Shown here one piece after another: positions 55,184 through 62,424 of a stretch of 64,000 nucleotides of DNA. The DNA is from Clostridia bacterium (GTDB taxonomy: Bacteria > Bacillota > Clostridia > Christensenellales > Borkfalkiaceae). Numbering within the stretch: the first letter of the stretch is position 1; every line of letters begins with the position of its first letter. The position numbers were made by a program, and so were the translations under genes. The DNA is taken from positions 53,783 to 117,782 of the forward strand of contig CAAGME010000022.1 in the NCBI GenBank assembly GCA_900770945.1, written 5' to 3'. The notes under the pieces were generated by a model. It had not been told where the DNA came from and did not search any database. It saw only the letters and a list, made by a program, of their open reading frames with translations.

Positions 55184-56770
55184 TTAAGAAACGAACATTA
55201 CGCCGAGTTTGTAAACGTTAGACAACCCGCCTTTAACGGTTTTCATAGTAATAACGTTATCGCCTTTTTTGAGCTTGATTTTGCCGAAGTTTACCGGGTG
55301 CCACTGAGTCCAGCAAGCGGGGTCGTAAGCTCTGCCCTCGTCGTCGAGATTTTGACCGTCTTTCTTCTGAGAAACAAATCCGGGCAACTCTACACTGTCG
55401 GCTATAGAAATATCAGTACCTTCGAACGAAGCCGTGAAAAGCGTATTGAACTGCTGTTTCCCCATTATAGTAGGTTTCCACTTGTCCTCCTTCGGAGTCG
55501 TAACCCATTTTTTTCTGAGTATAGAAGAAGCGTAAAGAATAAGTTCGGCTTCCGCTTCGATTTCGGAATATACATGGAATTTTAAAACCTGTCCGGTTCG
55601 TATTTCGCCCGCATACTTAAAGCCGTTGTCCGAGCTAACCTTCATAACATAGCCTTCTTTTTCGTTAAGCTTAACGTTTTCAAGATAGTTTTTGTCCGTA
55701 TCCTTTATATTTTCCGTTTCAATCATGTCTTTGCACATAATCTCTATATCGGGGAGTTGCGTGTTGACGTAACTTTCAACCGACTTGCCGTAAACGTAAG
55801 CTTGTTTTGCGAGAGCGGACATAGCCGTTTCTTCCGTAGCGGAAAGATATTTGTTAATATAGCTTGCAACGCTGTAAGTGAGCGAGGAGCCGATTGCTTC
55901 TTCGCCGTTTTTAACCGCAAACACGACTTTTTTATCGTATTCGGTAGCGGCAACGGCGATATACGCGGAATAAGTTCCGGTTTCGTCTTTTACAAGCCTT
56001 GCTTGATTTTCGTTAGCGTATACCTTTAAGTTCTCGTAACCGTCCGCAACGGCAAATTTTACTTTAAGTTCGAGCGTGTTGTCGAAAACGAGGGTTGCGG
56101 ACTTCCAATCAACCGTCGTTGTTTCGTCCGAACGCTTTAAAACGCTTTTAACGCTATTTTTTACGCTTTCAAAGCTCGTAGCCAAAGCCTTTTGTTCGTC
56201 GGTGAGTCCCGTATTTACAAGTTCGGTTTTGTCGCTTACGAAAGTTTGAGCCGCCGCTCCGTAATTAAGTATATTAACGGAAAGTTTTTTCAGAGCCTTA
56301 TCGACTTTTTCAATACAATTGTTTTGTTCCGGCGTATTCGCGAGCAACTGTTCGAGATAAGCTTTAACGGTTTTTATATTGAGCGAAGCGTTATCAAACG
56401 ATATTTTTTCGCCGTTCAAAGTATAATTCACGGTTGCGTTTATGGTTTTACCGAGATGTTGCGGGGTTATTCCGTCAAAAGCAAAGTATTTTTTGCCGTT
56501 ATCCGTAGAAATGCCGATCGTTCTTTCTATCACCTTGTCCTCTGCGTCTTTAACTCCGTCGATAGAGAACGTAGCCGAAACGTCTTTTGCGCCGCCAGGC
56601 AAATTCACGTAATACTTCATAGTGAAGTCTTCGCTTATGGAAAGGTTCACGTCGGTGAATTTTGCCACCGTTTCCGCATTAGCTTTCTTTACGGCTACTG
56701 CGCCGCCGACAACGCTCGTTGTAACGAACGCCGCTAAAAGTACTGTTAATAATAAATTTCTCAATTTCAT
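55184..56770 (-). CDS. secreted two-module protein with C-terminal CBM-like domain
   Basis: The 528-residue protein has a signal peptide (LLLTVLLAAFVTTSVVGGAVA, cleavage near KKANA). Two copies of one module follow (about 35-165 and about 205-330). Each has a beta-rich half (SISEDFTMKYYVNLPG; VFDNTLELKVKFAVADGYENLKVYA) and a helical end with a YG(A/K) motif (LSVNILNYGAAAQ; LAKQAYVYGKSVESY). The C-terminal about 170 residues look like a beta-sandwich carbohydrate-binding domain (GQVLKFHVYSEIEAEAELILYAS, VNFGKIKLKKGDNVITM). A homologous protein precedes the second GH3 gene at 62425. Probably a surface or secreted partner of the GH3 enzyme. No family name recognised. Confidence 0.75.
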   Translation of the reverse strand: MKLRNLLLTVLLAAFVTTSVVGGAVAVKKANAETVAKFTDVNLSISEDFTMKYYVNLPGGAKDVSATFSIDGVKDAEDKVIERTIGISTDNGKKYFAFDGITPQHLGKTINATVNYTLNGEKISFDNASLNIKTVKAYLEQLLANTPEQNNCIEKVDKALKKLSVNILNYGAAAQTFVSDKTELVNTGLTDEQKALATSFESVKNSVKSVLKRSDETTTVDWKSATLVFDNTLELKVKFAVADGYENLKVYANENQARLVKDETGTYSAYIAVAATEYDKKVVFAVKNGEEAIGSSLTYSVASYINKYLSATEETAMSALAKQAYVYGKSVESYVNTQLPDIEIMCKDMIETENIKDTDKNYLENVKLNEKEGYVMKVSSDNGFKYAGEIRTGQVLKFHVYSEIEAEAELILYASSILRKKWVTTPKEDKWKPTIMGKQQFNTLFTASFEGTDISIADSVELPGFVSQKKDGQNLDDEGRAYDPACWTQWHPVNFGKIKLKKGDNVITMKTVKGGLSNVYKLGVMFVS

Positions 56771-56784
56771 AATGCCACCTCTCC

Positions 56785-56937
56785 TTACTTGTTAATGCCT
56801 ACTTCCCAGGGGAACTGTTGTTCCTCGCCCTCGATGGGGTCTAATCCTCCGTTGCTCGTTGTGATAACGGATTCTTTTGAAAAGTCCATTACTTCCGTAA
56901 CGCACTTTTCGAAGCTCTTTTTACCATTTACTTTCAT
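56785..56937 (-). CDS. 50-residue peptide between the two-component pair and the secreted protein
   Basis: ATG 56937 has an AAGGAG 7 nt upstream, and a promoter precedes it, so it is probably translated. The peptide is hydrophilic without a signal peptide. It starts MKVNGKKSFEKCVTEVMDF and continues SKESVITTSNGGLDP and an acidic EGEEQQFPWEV. Short proteins with (F..E)(D/S)VITTS are seen often in Clostridia, near surface and regulatory genes, without known role. It is the first gene of peptide-secreted protein-GH3 (gaps 14 and 15 bp) and lies 122 bp beyond an agr-like histidine kinase gene. A signal or a RiPP-like precursor is possible but unproven; it has one cysteine. Confidence 0.6.
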   Translation of the reverse strand: MKVNGKKSFEKCVTEVMDFSKESVITTSNGGLDPIEGEEQQFPWEVGINK

Positions 56938-56982
56938 TTTTCTGCTCCTTATTCCGCCTTTCTCGGCGGTTTTTACGCAAAA

Positions 56983-57021
56983 AGTATACAAAAAAGAACG
57001 CGATTTAGTAAACACGTTCTT
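56983..57021 (-). promoter_or_regulatory. overlapping terminator of the kinase gene and promoter of the peptide-GH3 operon
   Basis: On the minus strand AAGAACG (57015-57021) pairs with CGTTCTT (56994-57000), then a U tract, which ends the histidine-kinase transcript. A -10 box TATACT (56983-56988) follows directly, with TTTACT 18 bp before it inside the hairpin loop. A CCGCC/GGCGG hairpin (56954-56969) lies just before the ribosome site. Confidence 0.6.
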
Positions 57022-57058
57022 CTTAAACGGCGTTCAGCCTTACTTAAACGGTAGTATT

Positions 57059-58429
57059 TTATTTTTCGCCCTCGTTTTCCGCCACCGGCGCGACGAACAA
57101 AACGGTGAGCGTGAACACGCCTTTTTGCGCCGTGATATCGACTTTGCCGTCGTACTTTTCCACGACGTATTTTATTGACTTCAAGCCGTAACCGTGGCTT
57201 TCTCTATCGGTTTTCGTGGTGACGATATTGCCGTTTTCTTGTTTTATTTCGCCCGAAAACGCGTTGGTCGCGTTGATTATGACGAAAGAGTTTTGCCTAT
57301 AAACTTTCAGCCCGATAAACCTCTCCGCTTCGGGAAGTTTTTCGCTCGCTTCTATCGCGTTATCGAGAATGTTGCCGAAAAGCGAATATATATCGACTTC
57401 GCTCATAAAGCTAAGGGCTTTGCCGTCCGCCATAGGCGAAAACTTTATGTTTTTAGAGCGGCTGAGCGTGTCTTTTTCACCCAAGATAACGTCGAGCGCG
57501 ACGTTGCCTGTCGAGTACATAGTGTCGAAAACGTTGATTGTTTTTTCTATTTCTTTCACCGCATCGTCGCCGATTGCCGCGCTTTTCCCGATGACGGAAT
57601 GTATCTGGTGCTTTAAGTCATGGCAACGGATATTGAGCGCTTCACGCTCGGACTTTGCCTGTTCGTATTTGACTCTTTCGCGCTTGTGTATCTCTTTTGT
57701 TACGGCAAGCTCCGTTTCGGCGGTTCTTCTTCGCAAAAGTTCGAACATCAAAAAGAGGAGCAGTACGCAGCATGCCACGTTCCATAAGTGGATAAGGACA
57801 AGCCCTACAAACGAAAAACCGCTCGGCACGGACCAGATTGCAATCGCGCCGAAAACGACGTTTATAAGCACGGAAAACGCCGTGATTATGCCGACGGAAA
57901 GAGGGGTCAAGCCGCGCTCGTTCTCGCGCTTATACTTAAACGACGGGATAATCGAAAAATAAAAGTAGACGAGGAAGTATATCGAATAATACGCCACCGT
58001 CAAAAAGTAATCGTTGGCAATGAGGAGCGGATTGTTGCCCGTGTCGGAACCGTAAATTCCGCCGCCCGAAAACCCTTTCGCCTTTGCCACGGCGTACAAC
58101 AACTCAAAAACTTCCGAAGCGATATGCTGCATGGTGAACGCCGCGGACGAACAGAACAAAAGCGCGGAAACGCTTTCGGCGTACAAAAACGTAAGCATTA
58201 AAACGCTTACGGCAAAGAGCGAAAAGAACAAAAGACTACCGTACAAACTCGTGTATTCCTTCATCGGAATAAAAAACGAGACAACCATTCCGACGACGAG
58301 GCACAAGGGCATTTTCCATATGTAGCCGTTCGTTTTTCTCAGATTTCCGCAAAAAAGGCATTCGGCAATGAAAATCTGTATGAAAAATATCGGCTGATAC
58401 GTAGTTAATGCGGAAATATCGTTATACAC
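57059..58429 (-). CDS. agr-like GHKL sensor histidine kinase
   Basis: The 456-residue protein starts with GTG at 58429, set by GGAGG 6 nt upstream and overlapping the regulator stop (GTGTAG). The first about 225 residues hold six or seven membrane segments, as in AgrC/ComD-type sensors of peptide signals. A coiled-coil linker (about 230-270) leads to the H-box RCHDLKHQIHSVIG with the phosphorylated histidine. The GHKL ATPase has the N-box FGNILDNAIEAS and G-box GYGLKSIKYVVEKYDG. It probably senses a peptide or membrane signal and phosphorylates the LytTR regulator encoded just upstream. Confidence 0.93.
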   Translation of the reverse strand: MYNDISALTTYQPIFFIQIFIAECLFCGNLRKTNGYIWKMPLCLVVGMVVSFFIPMKEYTSLYGSLLFFSLFAVSVLMLTFLYAESVSALLFCSSAAFTMQHIASEVFELLYAVAKAKGFSGGGIYGSDTGNNPLLIANDYFLTVAYYSIYFLVYFYFSIIPSFKYKRENERGLTPLSVGIITAFSVLINVVFGAIAIWSVPSGFSFVGLVLIHLWNVACCVLLLFLMFELLRRRTAETELAVTKEIHKRERVKYEQAKSEREALNIRCHDLKHQIHSVIGKSAAIGDDAVKEIEKTINVFDTMYSTGNVALDVILGEKDTLSRSKNIKFSPMADGKALSFMSEVDIYSLFGNILDNAIEASEKLPEAERFIGLKVYRQNSFVIINATNAFSGEIKQENGNIVTTKTDRESHGYGLKSIKYVVEKYDGKVDITAQKGVFTLTVLFVAPVAENEGEK

Positions 58430-59133
58430 TACCTGCCTCCGAAGTAATATGTTAATGCTTGCATAAAGTCTTGCCTTCTCCTGCGGGAGATGAGCAGTTT
58501 GTCGTCGCCTATTTCAACCGTGTCGCCTACAAAAGATTTTACGAAACGCATATTGACGATATAGCAACGGTTGCAGCGGAAAAATCCGTTGCTCGTCAAA
58601 AACTCTTCTATGTCGCTTAACTTGCCGTAAACGCGGATATCGCCCTTTTCCGTGTGGTAGGCAAGATAATGTTCCGTTACTTCTACGTAATAAATTTCGT
58701 TGAGCGGTTGCTTGATTATGCCTTGCGGCGTGCGTATCGTTATGGTTTTGCTCTTTTCCCTACCGACGTATTCTATAATTCTGTCGAGCTTTTTGAAAAA
58801 CGTCGAAGCAGTGACGGGCTTTATTACGCAATCGAAAGCGTTGACTCTGTATCCGTCAACCGCGTACTGCACCGTCGCCGTGACGAAAATTATCACGACT
58901 TGCGTGTCGAGCTTTCGTATGCGTTCGGAAGCTTCCAGCCCGTTGGTACCGGGCATTTCTATGTCCATGAAAATCACGTCGTACCCGCCCGTGTATTTAT
59001 CGACGAACGCCGTCGCGCTTTTAAAGCGTTCTACCTTTGCTTTCACGTCGCTCCGCGCAAGATAGTCCGCTATGCAGTTTTGAAGCTCGACCGCGTCCCC
59101 GTCGTCGTCTTCGATAATGGCAAATCTTAACAT
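58429..59133 (-). CDS. LytTR-family response regulator
   Basis: A 234-residue regulator. The receiver domain (about 1-120) has AIIEDDDGD, the phosphoacceptor Asp in VIFMDIEMPGTNG, TAT and the conserved lysine in CVIKPVT. The LytTR DNA-binding domain (about 135-234) has IYYVEVTEHYLAYHT, FRCNRCYIVNM and DKLLISRRRRQDF. It is cotranscribed with the overlapping kinase gene from a promoter at 59155-59183. Likely targets are the neighbouring GH3 operons; LytTR proteins bind pairs of direct repeats, which I could not assign with confidence. Confidence 0.95.
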   Translation of the reverse strand: MLRFAIIEDDDGDAVELQNCIADYLARSDVKAKVERFKSATAFVDKYTGGYDVIFMDIEMPGTNGLEASERIRKLDTQVVIIFVTATVQYAVDGYRVNAFDCVIKPVTASTFFKKLDRIIEYVGREKSKTITIRTPQGIIKQPLNEIYYVEVTEHYLAYHTEKGDIRVYGKLSDIEEFLTSNGFFRCNRCYIVNMRFVKSFVGDTVEIGDDKLLISRRRRQDFMQALTYYFGGR

Positions 59134-59154
59134 TCGTTTTCCCTCGTCTTTTTT

Positions 59155-59183
59155 TTAAAGATATCACTTTATAGCTTTTCTGT
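59155..59183 (-). promoter_or_regulatory. promoter of the LytTR-kinase operon
   Basis: On the minus strand TTGACA (59178-59183) and TATCTT (59155-59160) are 17 bp apart, about 25 bp before ATG 59133. GGGA precedes the start codon. Confidence 0.65.
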
Positions 59184-59251
59184 CAATTGTTTTTTCAAAA
59201 AAAGTTTTTTCGTTTATTTTTTCATATTGTGCGCATATTCTTACATCGACA

Positions 59252-59289
59252 TTCGCCCGCTCGGTTTTACCGAGCTTTGTGGAAAAGGT
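59252..59289. repeat. intergenic repeat, second copy of the 33468 element
   Basis: CGCCCGCTCGG, a short loop and CCGAGCTTTGTGGAAAAGGT match 33468-33503 with only a few differences. After it, TATAAGTCGATTATCG (59311-59326) resembles a motif also seen at 12174 and, inverted, near 50050. No gene was seen in 59184-59449. Confidence 0.7.
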
Positions 59290-59358
59290 CGGGCTAAAAA
59301 CGAAAAGTCGCTCTATAAGTCGATTATCGCTTGTTTTTGTGTTTTGGGACATGATAAA

Positions 59359-59389
59359 GCCCGAGATGCAAAAATAGCGCATCTCGGGC
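59359..59389 (-). terminator. terminator of the second GH3 operon
   Basis: GCCCGAGATGC (59359-59369) pairs perfectly with GCATCTCGGGC (59379-59389); TTTAT follows on the minus strand. Confidence 0.88.
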
Positions 59390-59449
59390 AAAGGGAGAGT
59401 GAAAACAGCTTTTTTTAGTCTTTTTCTTCACGCGGCAACTTGCCTAAAA

Positions 59450-62410
59450 TTATGGTGTCGTAGGATTCGGCTTACCGCTGTTTTTCTTTTTAAAGAAGAC
59501 AAGGTAAACGGAGAATCCGCAAGCGGCAAGCACGGTGACGTTCAGCAAAACAAGCACGGGTATCCACCAACGGAAAACGTCGGCTATTTTCCCGATTCCT
59601 ATATCTGCCGTCGGGTCGTAAGTCTTTGCAAAATGATAGGTTTCGCAAATGGCGTAAAGCAAGTTTTTACCGGAACGGCGGGCGCAATACCAGGACGAAG
59701 CGGAAGATTCGTCAACGCCGTTATTGCATCTGTTCTGAGGGCTTAACCATATATCGTTTCCGGCACGGATTCCTTGTTCGACGGGCATATCCCAATCGCC
59801 CACGCACCAATCGGTTATAACAGCACCCTTAAAGCCCCATTCGTTGCGTAAAATGTTCGTCAAAAGCGCGTAGTTGCCGCCCGTCCAGGTTCCGCCGAGG
59901 CGGTTGAAAGAACTCATAACCGAGTTCGCTCCGCCCTCTTTAACGGCGATTTCAAAGGATTTGAGATAATTTTCTCTTAAATTCTGTTCGGTTATCCACA
60001 CGTTGAGCTGGCGCGGGTTAGGTCCTTCTTCGCTTAAAACAAGGTGTTTAAGATACATTCTCAAACCTTTCGATTTTGCGCCCTTTATGACGTTAGCCGC
60101 AAGCGTTCCCGAAAGCACGGCGTCCTCGGAAAACGCTTCGAAGTTTCTGCCGTTGAAAGCCGAGCGATGCAAGTTTACGGTCGGCGCGTAAATTGCGCTT
60201 ATGCCCGTTGCTTGCCCTTCTTGCCCTATCGCCTCGCCGAGAACGAAAGCAATGTTTTTGTTCCAGGTCTGCGCCCATAAGGTTGCGTTCGAAAAGCCCG
60301 TCCATTTGTTCGCGTTGTTGCTTATCGGGTTATTAACCGCAACGTTGAAACCGCTTCCGCCGTCTATTTCGTTCATAAACGGCTTTCCTATGCTTGCCGC
60401 CTCGTCCGTTGCGTAACCGCTCGATTCGACGAAGTACAAAAGTTCGTCCTTAGTAAGCTGATTAAGAAGCAATTCCCACGTTTCGTCGTTGTAGTTCGCG
60501 CCGAGCTTCATTACGAGTTCTTCGTTGAATTTCAATCCCGAGCCGCTCTTTAAAGCGTCTTTACTCGGTTTTTTGCCGTCCTCGGTAAGAGTTATCGTCA
60601 GTTCTCCCGCAACGCCTTGCGTAGGTTCTTCCGTAATGCTTTCGTACGGCGCGTTATGCACGTAACTATTAGCCTTAGATACTTCGGAGGAAATATCTCT
60701 TATCGGAGTGACGGTCGTGGGGAAAGTGTCTTTAAAGTTGCTGCGGGAAAGCCATTTTATCTCTTCGCCGGCGGTGCTTCCGTCAATCGGAACGTCCCCG
60801 TACGCGCTTCCTTTTATATAATTGCCGGTTTCATCGAAAGTTCCGTAACGATTTTTTACCATTCCGCCGGTCTTGGGGTCGCGCTTATACGCAATGGTGT
60901 TTTCGACGTTAAATTCGATTGTGTTTTCCTTGCTTTCCGTAAGATTTTTCCAGCCATGCGCGTTTTCGAGAAGCTGAACTTTGTAAAGTCCGCTTTCAAG
61001 CTCCCAACCCGTTCTGCCGTTTTTGTTGCGGTCGTAACAATCGTAACTTGCCATATCGTAAGACGTAAAAGTCAATTTGTAATTTTCCGTCTTTCCCGGT
61101 TCTATTTCGCCCGTTTTTTCAAAAGCAAGCAGGTTGACATGCGCCTTTTCTATTCCGCCCGAAGTGTAAGGCGGGGTGTAATAAAGCTCGATTACGTCTT
61201 TTCCTTTTACGCTGCCCGTGTTCGTAACGGCAACGGCTACTTCGACAGTGGTCGCGCGTTGAAGCCCCGAGCCGTCGGTGGAAAGAGTGTAAGAAAGAAT
61301 TTCTTTTTCAAAAGTCGTGTAAGAAAGCCCATGTCCGAAAGGATAAACAACGGATTTATCGTAAGAAGTTCCGCTTGCTTCAAAATATCCTTCCTTATCC
61401 GCCGTTTCATACCACTTGTACCCGACGTAAATACTCTCGGTGTAGTGGATATGATCACCGGAGGAAGTCGGCGTCATCATCGCGTTCACGTAGGACGGGT
61501 CTTTTTTAAGGTCCGTAGCGTACGTGTCCGAAGTGCGACCGGACGGATTGACGCTTCCTTTCAATATGCGAGCTATTGCCTTTGTCCCCGACTGACCGGG
61601 ATAAGAAATATTGAACGCCGCGCCTATTTTTTCGTTTTTAAGGAAGCTAAGGTTCATCGTGTTGCCGGAGTTGACGATAACTATAACTTTTGCGAAGTTA
61701 TCCGCAACCATATTGAGCATGTCTTCCTCTTCTTTGGAAAGGTCGAGATACGTTCTCGTTTTATCTTCCGTTTTGTTGCCGTCAACGTATTTTGTCTGCT
61801 TAAGCGGGAGATCTAACCCTTCGCTGCCCCAGCGGGAAAAAACTACGAGAGCAACCGAGGAAAATTCCTTTGCGTATTCAAGGCGAGTCTTTCCGTCGCT
61901 TCCTTTCTTCTCGTAAAACGATAAAGGCGGGTCATACAAGCCGGTACTGTCTTTCCAACGGCTTCCGCAATACGCCGCATAGTCGGCAAGAAGAGTTTCG
62001 TTTACCTCAAACCCTTCCGATTTCAGTCCCGCGGTAAGCGTTACCTTTTTATCGGCATTGATAGTCGCAACCGCGCTGCCGCCGCCCGTCAAAAGGAACG
62101 CCCCGTCATGAGCGGACCAACCGAAAAGGTTGATTTTGTTTTCCTTTTCCGCAAGCGGCAACGTACCGTTATCGTTTTTAAGCATAACGATACCCTCTTC
62201 GGAAAGCCTCTCTACCACTTTATCGTTGTTTTCGAGAGTCTCTTGCGTAGCTCCGTCAGAAAAGTCTATGCCCGTGTTGCACAAAAGCTTTGTGATTACG
62301 TATTCATACTTGGAACAAAGCACGTCGCCGACTATAAACACCGCTAAAACGACGGCGATTACGACAACAGTGATTATCTTTTTAATAGGTATTTTTTTTG
62401 AAAAGTTCAT
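59450..62410 (-). CDS. membrane-anchored GH3 beta-glycosidase with reversed domain order (copy 2)
   Basis: A 986-residue paralogue of the enzyme at 52208, with the same length and layout: N-terminal anchor with the shared GDVLC motif, alpha/beta sandwich (IVIVNSGNTMNLSFL, SYPGQSGTKAIARILKG), fibronectin-III-like domain (GKDVIELYYTPPYTSGG, FTSYDMASYDCYDRN), TIM barrel (APTVNLHRSAFNGRNFEAFSED, MYLKHLVLSEEGPNPRQLN) and nucleophile Asp in AVITDWC, then a C-terminal membrane segment (WWIPVLVLLNVTVLAACGF). Sequence has diverged clearly from copy 1, so substrates may differ. It starts 14 bp after another multi-module protein and is closed by a strong terminator. Confidence 0.9.
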   Translation of the reverse strand: MNFSKKIPIKKIITVVVIAVVLAVFIVGDVLCSKYEYVITKLLCNTGIDFSDGATQETLENNDKVVERLSEEGIVMLKNDNGTLPLAEKENKINLFGWSAHDGAFLLTGGGSAVATINADKKVTLTAGLKSEGFEVNETLLADYAAYCGSRWKDSTGLYDPPLSFYEKKGSDGKTRLEYAKEFSSVALVVFSRWGSEGLDLPLKQTKYVDGNKTEDKTRTYLDLSKEEEDMLNMVADNFAKVIVIVNSGNTMNLSFLKNEKIGAAFNISYPGQSGTKAIARILKGSVNPSGRTSDTYATDLKKDPSYVNAMMTPTSSGDHIHYTESIYVGYKWYETADKEGYFEASGTSYDKSVVYPFGHGLSYTTFEKEILSYTLSTDGSGLQRATTVEVAVAVTNTGSVKGKDVIELYYTPPYTSGGIEKAHVNLLAFEKTGEIEPGKTENYKLTFTSYDMASYDCYDRNKNGRTGWELESGLYKVQLLENAHGWKNLTESKENTIEFNVENTIAYKRDPKTGGMVKNRYGTFDETGNYIKGSAYGDVPIDGSTAGEEIKWLSRSNFKDTFPTTVTPIRDISSEVSKANSYVHNAPYESITEEPTQGVAGELTITLTEDGKKPSKDALKSGSGLKFNEELVMKLGANYNDETWELLLNQLTKDELLYFVESSGYATDEAASIGKPFMNEIDGGSGFNVAVNNPISNNANKWTGFSNATLWAQTWNKNIAFVLGEAIGQEGQATGISAIYAPTVNLHRSAFNGRNFEAFSEDAVLSGTLAANVIKGAKSKGLRMYLKHLVLSEEGPNPRQLNVWITEQNLRENYLKSFEIAVKEGGANSVMSSFNRLGGTWTGGNYALLTNILRNEWGFKGAVITDWCVGDWDMPVEQGIRAGNDIWLSPQNRCNNGVDESSASSWYCARRSGKNLLYAICETYHFAKTYDPTADIGIGKIADVFRWWIPVLVLLNVTVLAACGFSVYLVFFKKKNSGKPNPTTP

Positions 62411-62424
62411 ATTTGCTCCCGTTG

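Noticed and set aside
56785..57015. Longer 76-residue version of the small peptide
   Set aside because: The upstream part reads through the terminator and promoter region; AAGGAG fits ATG 56937.
52208..62410. Treating the two GH3 genes as truncated or rearranged pseudogenes because of domain order
   Set aside because: Both frames are intact at 986 codons with catalytic Asp present, and reversed-order GH3 enzymes are established in rumen Firmicutes.
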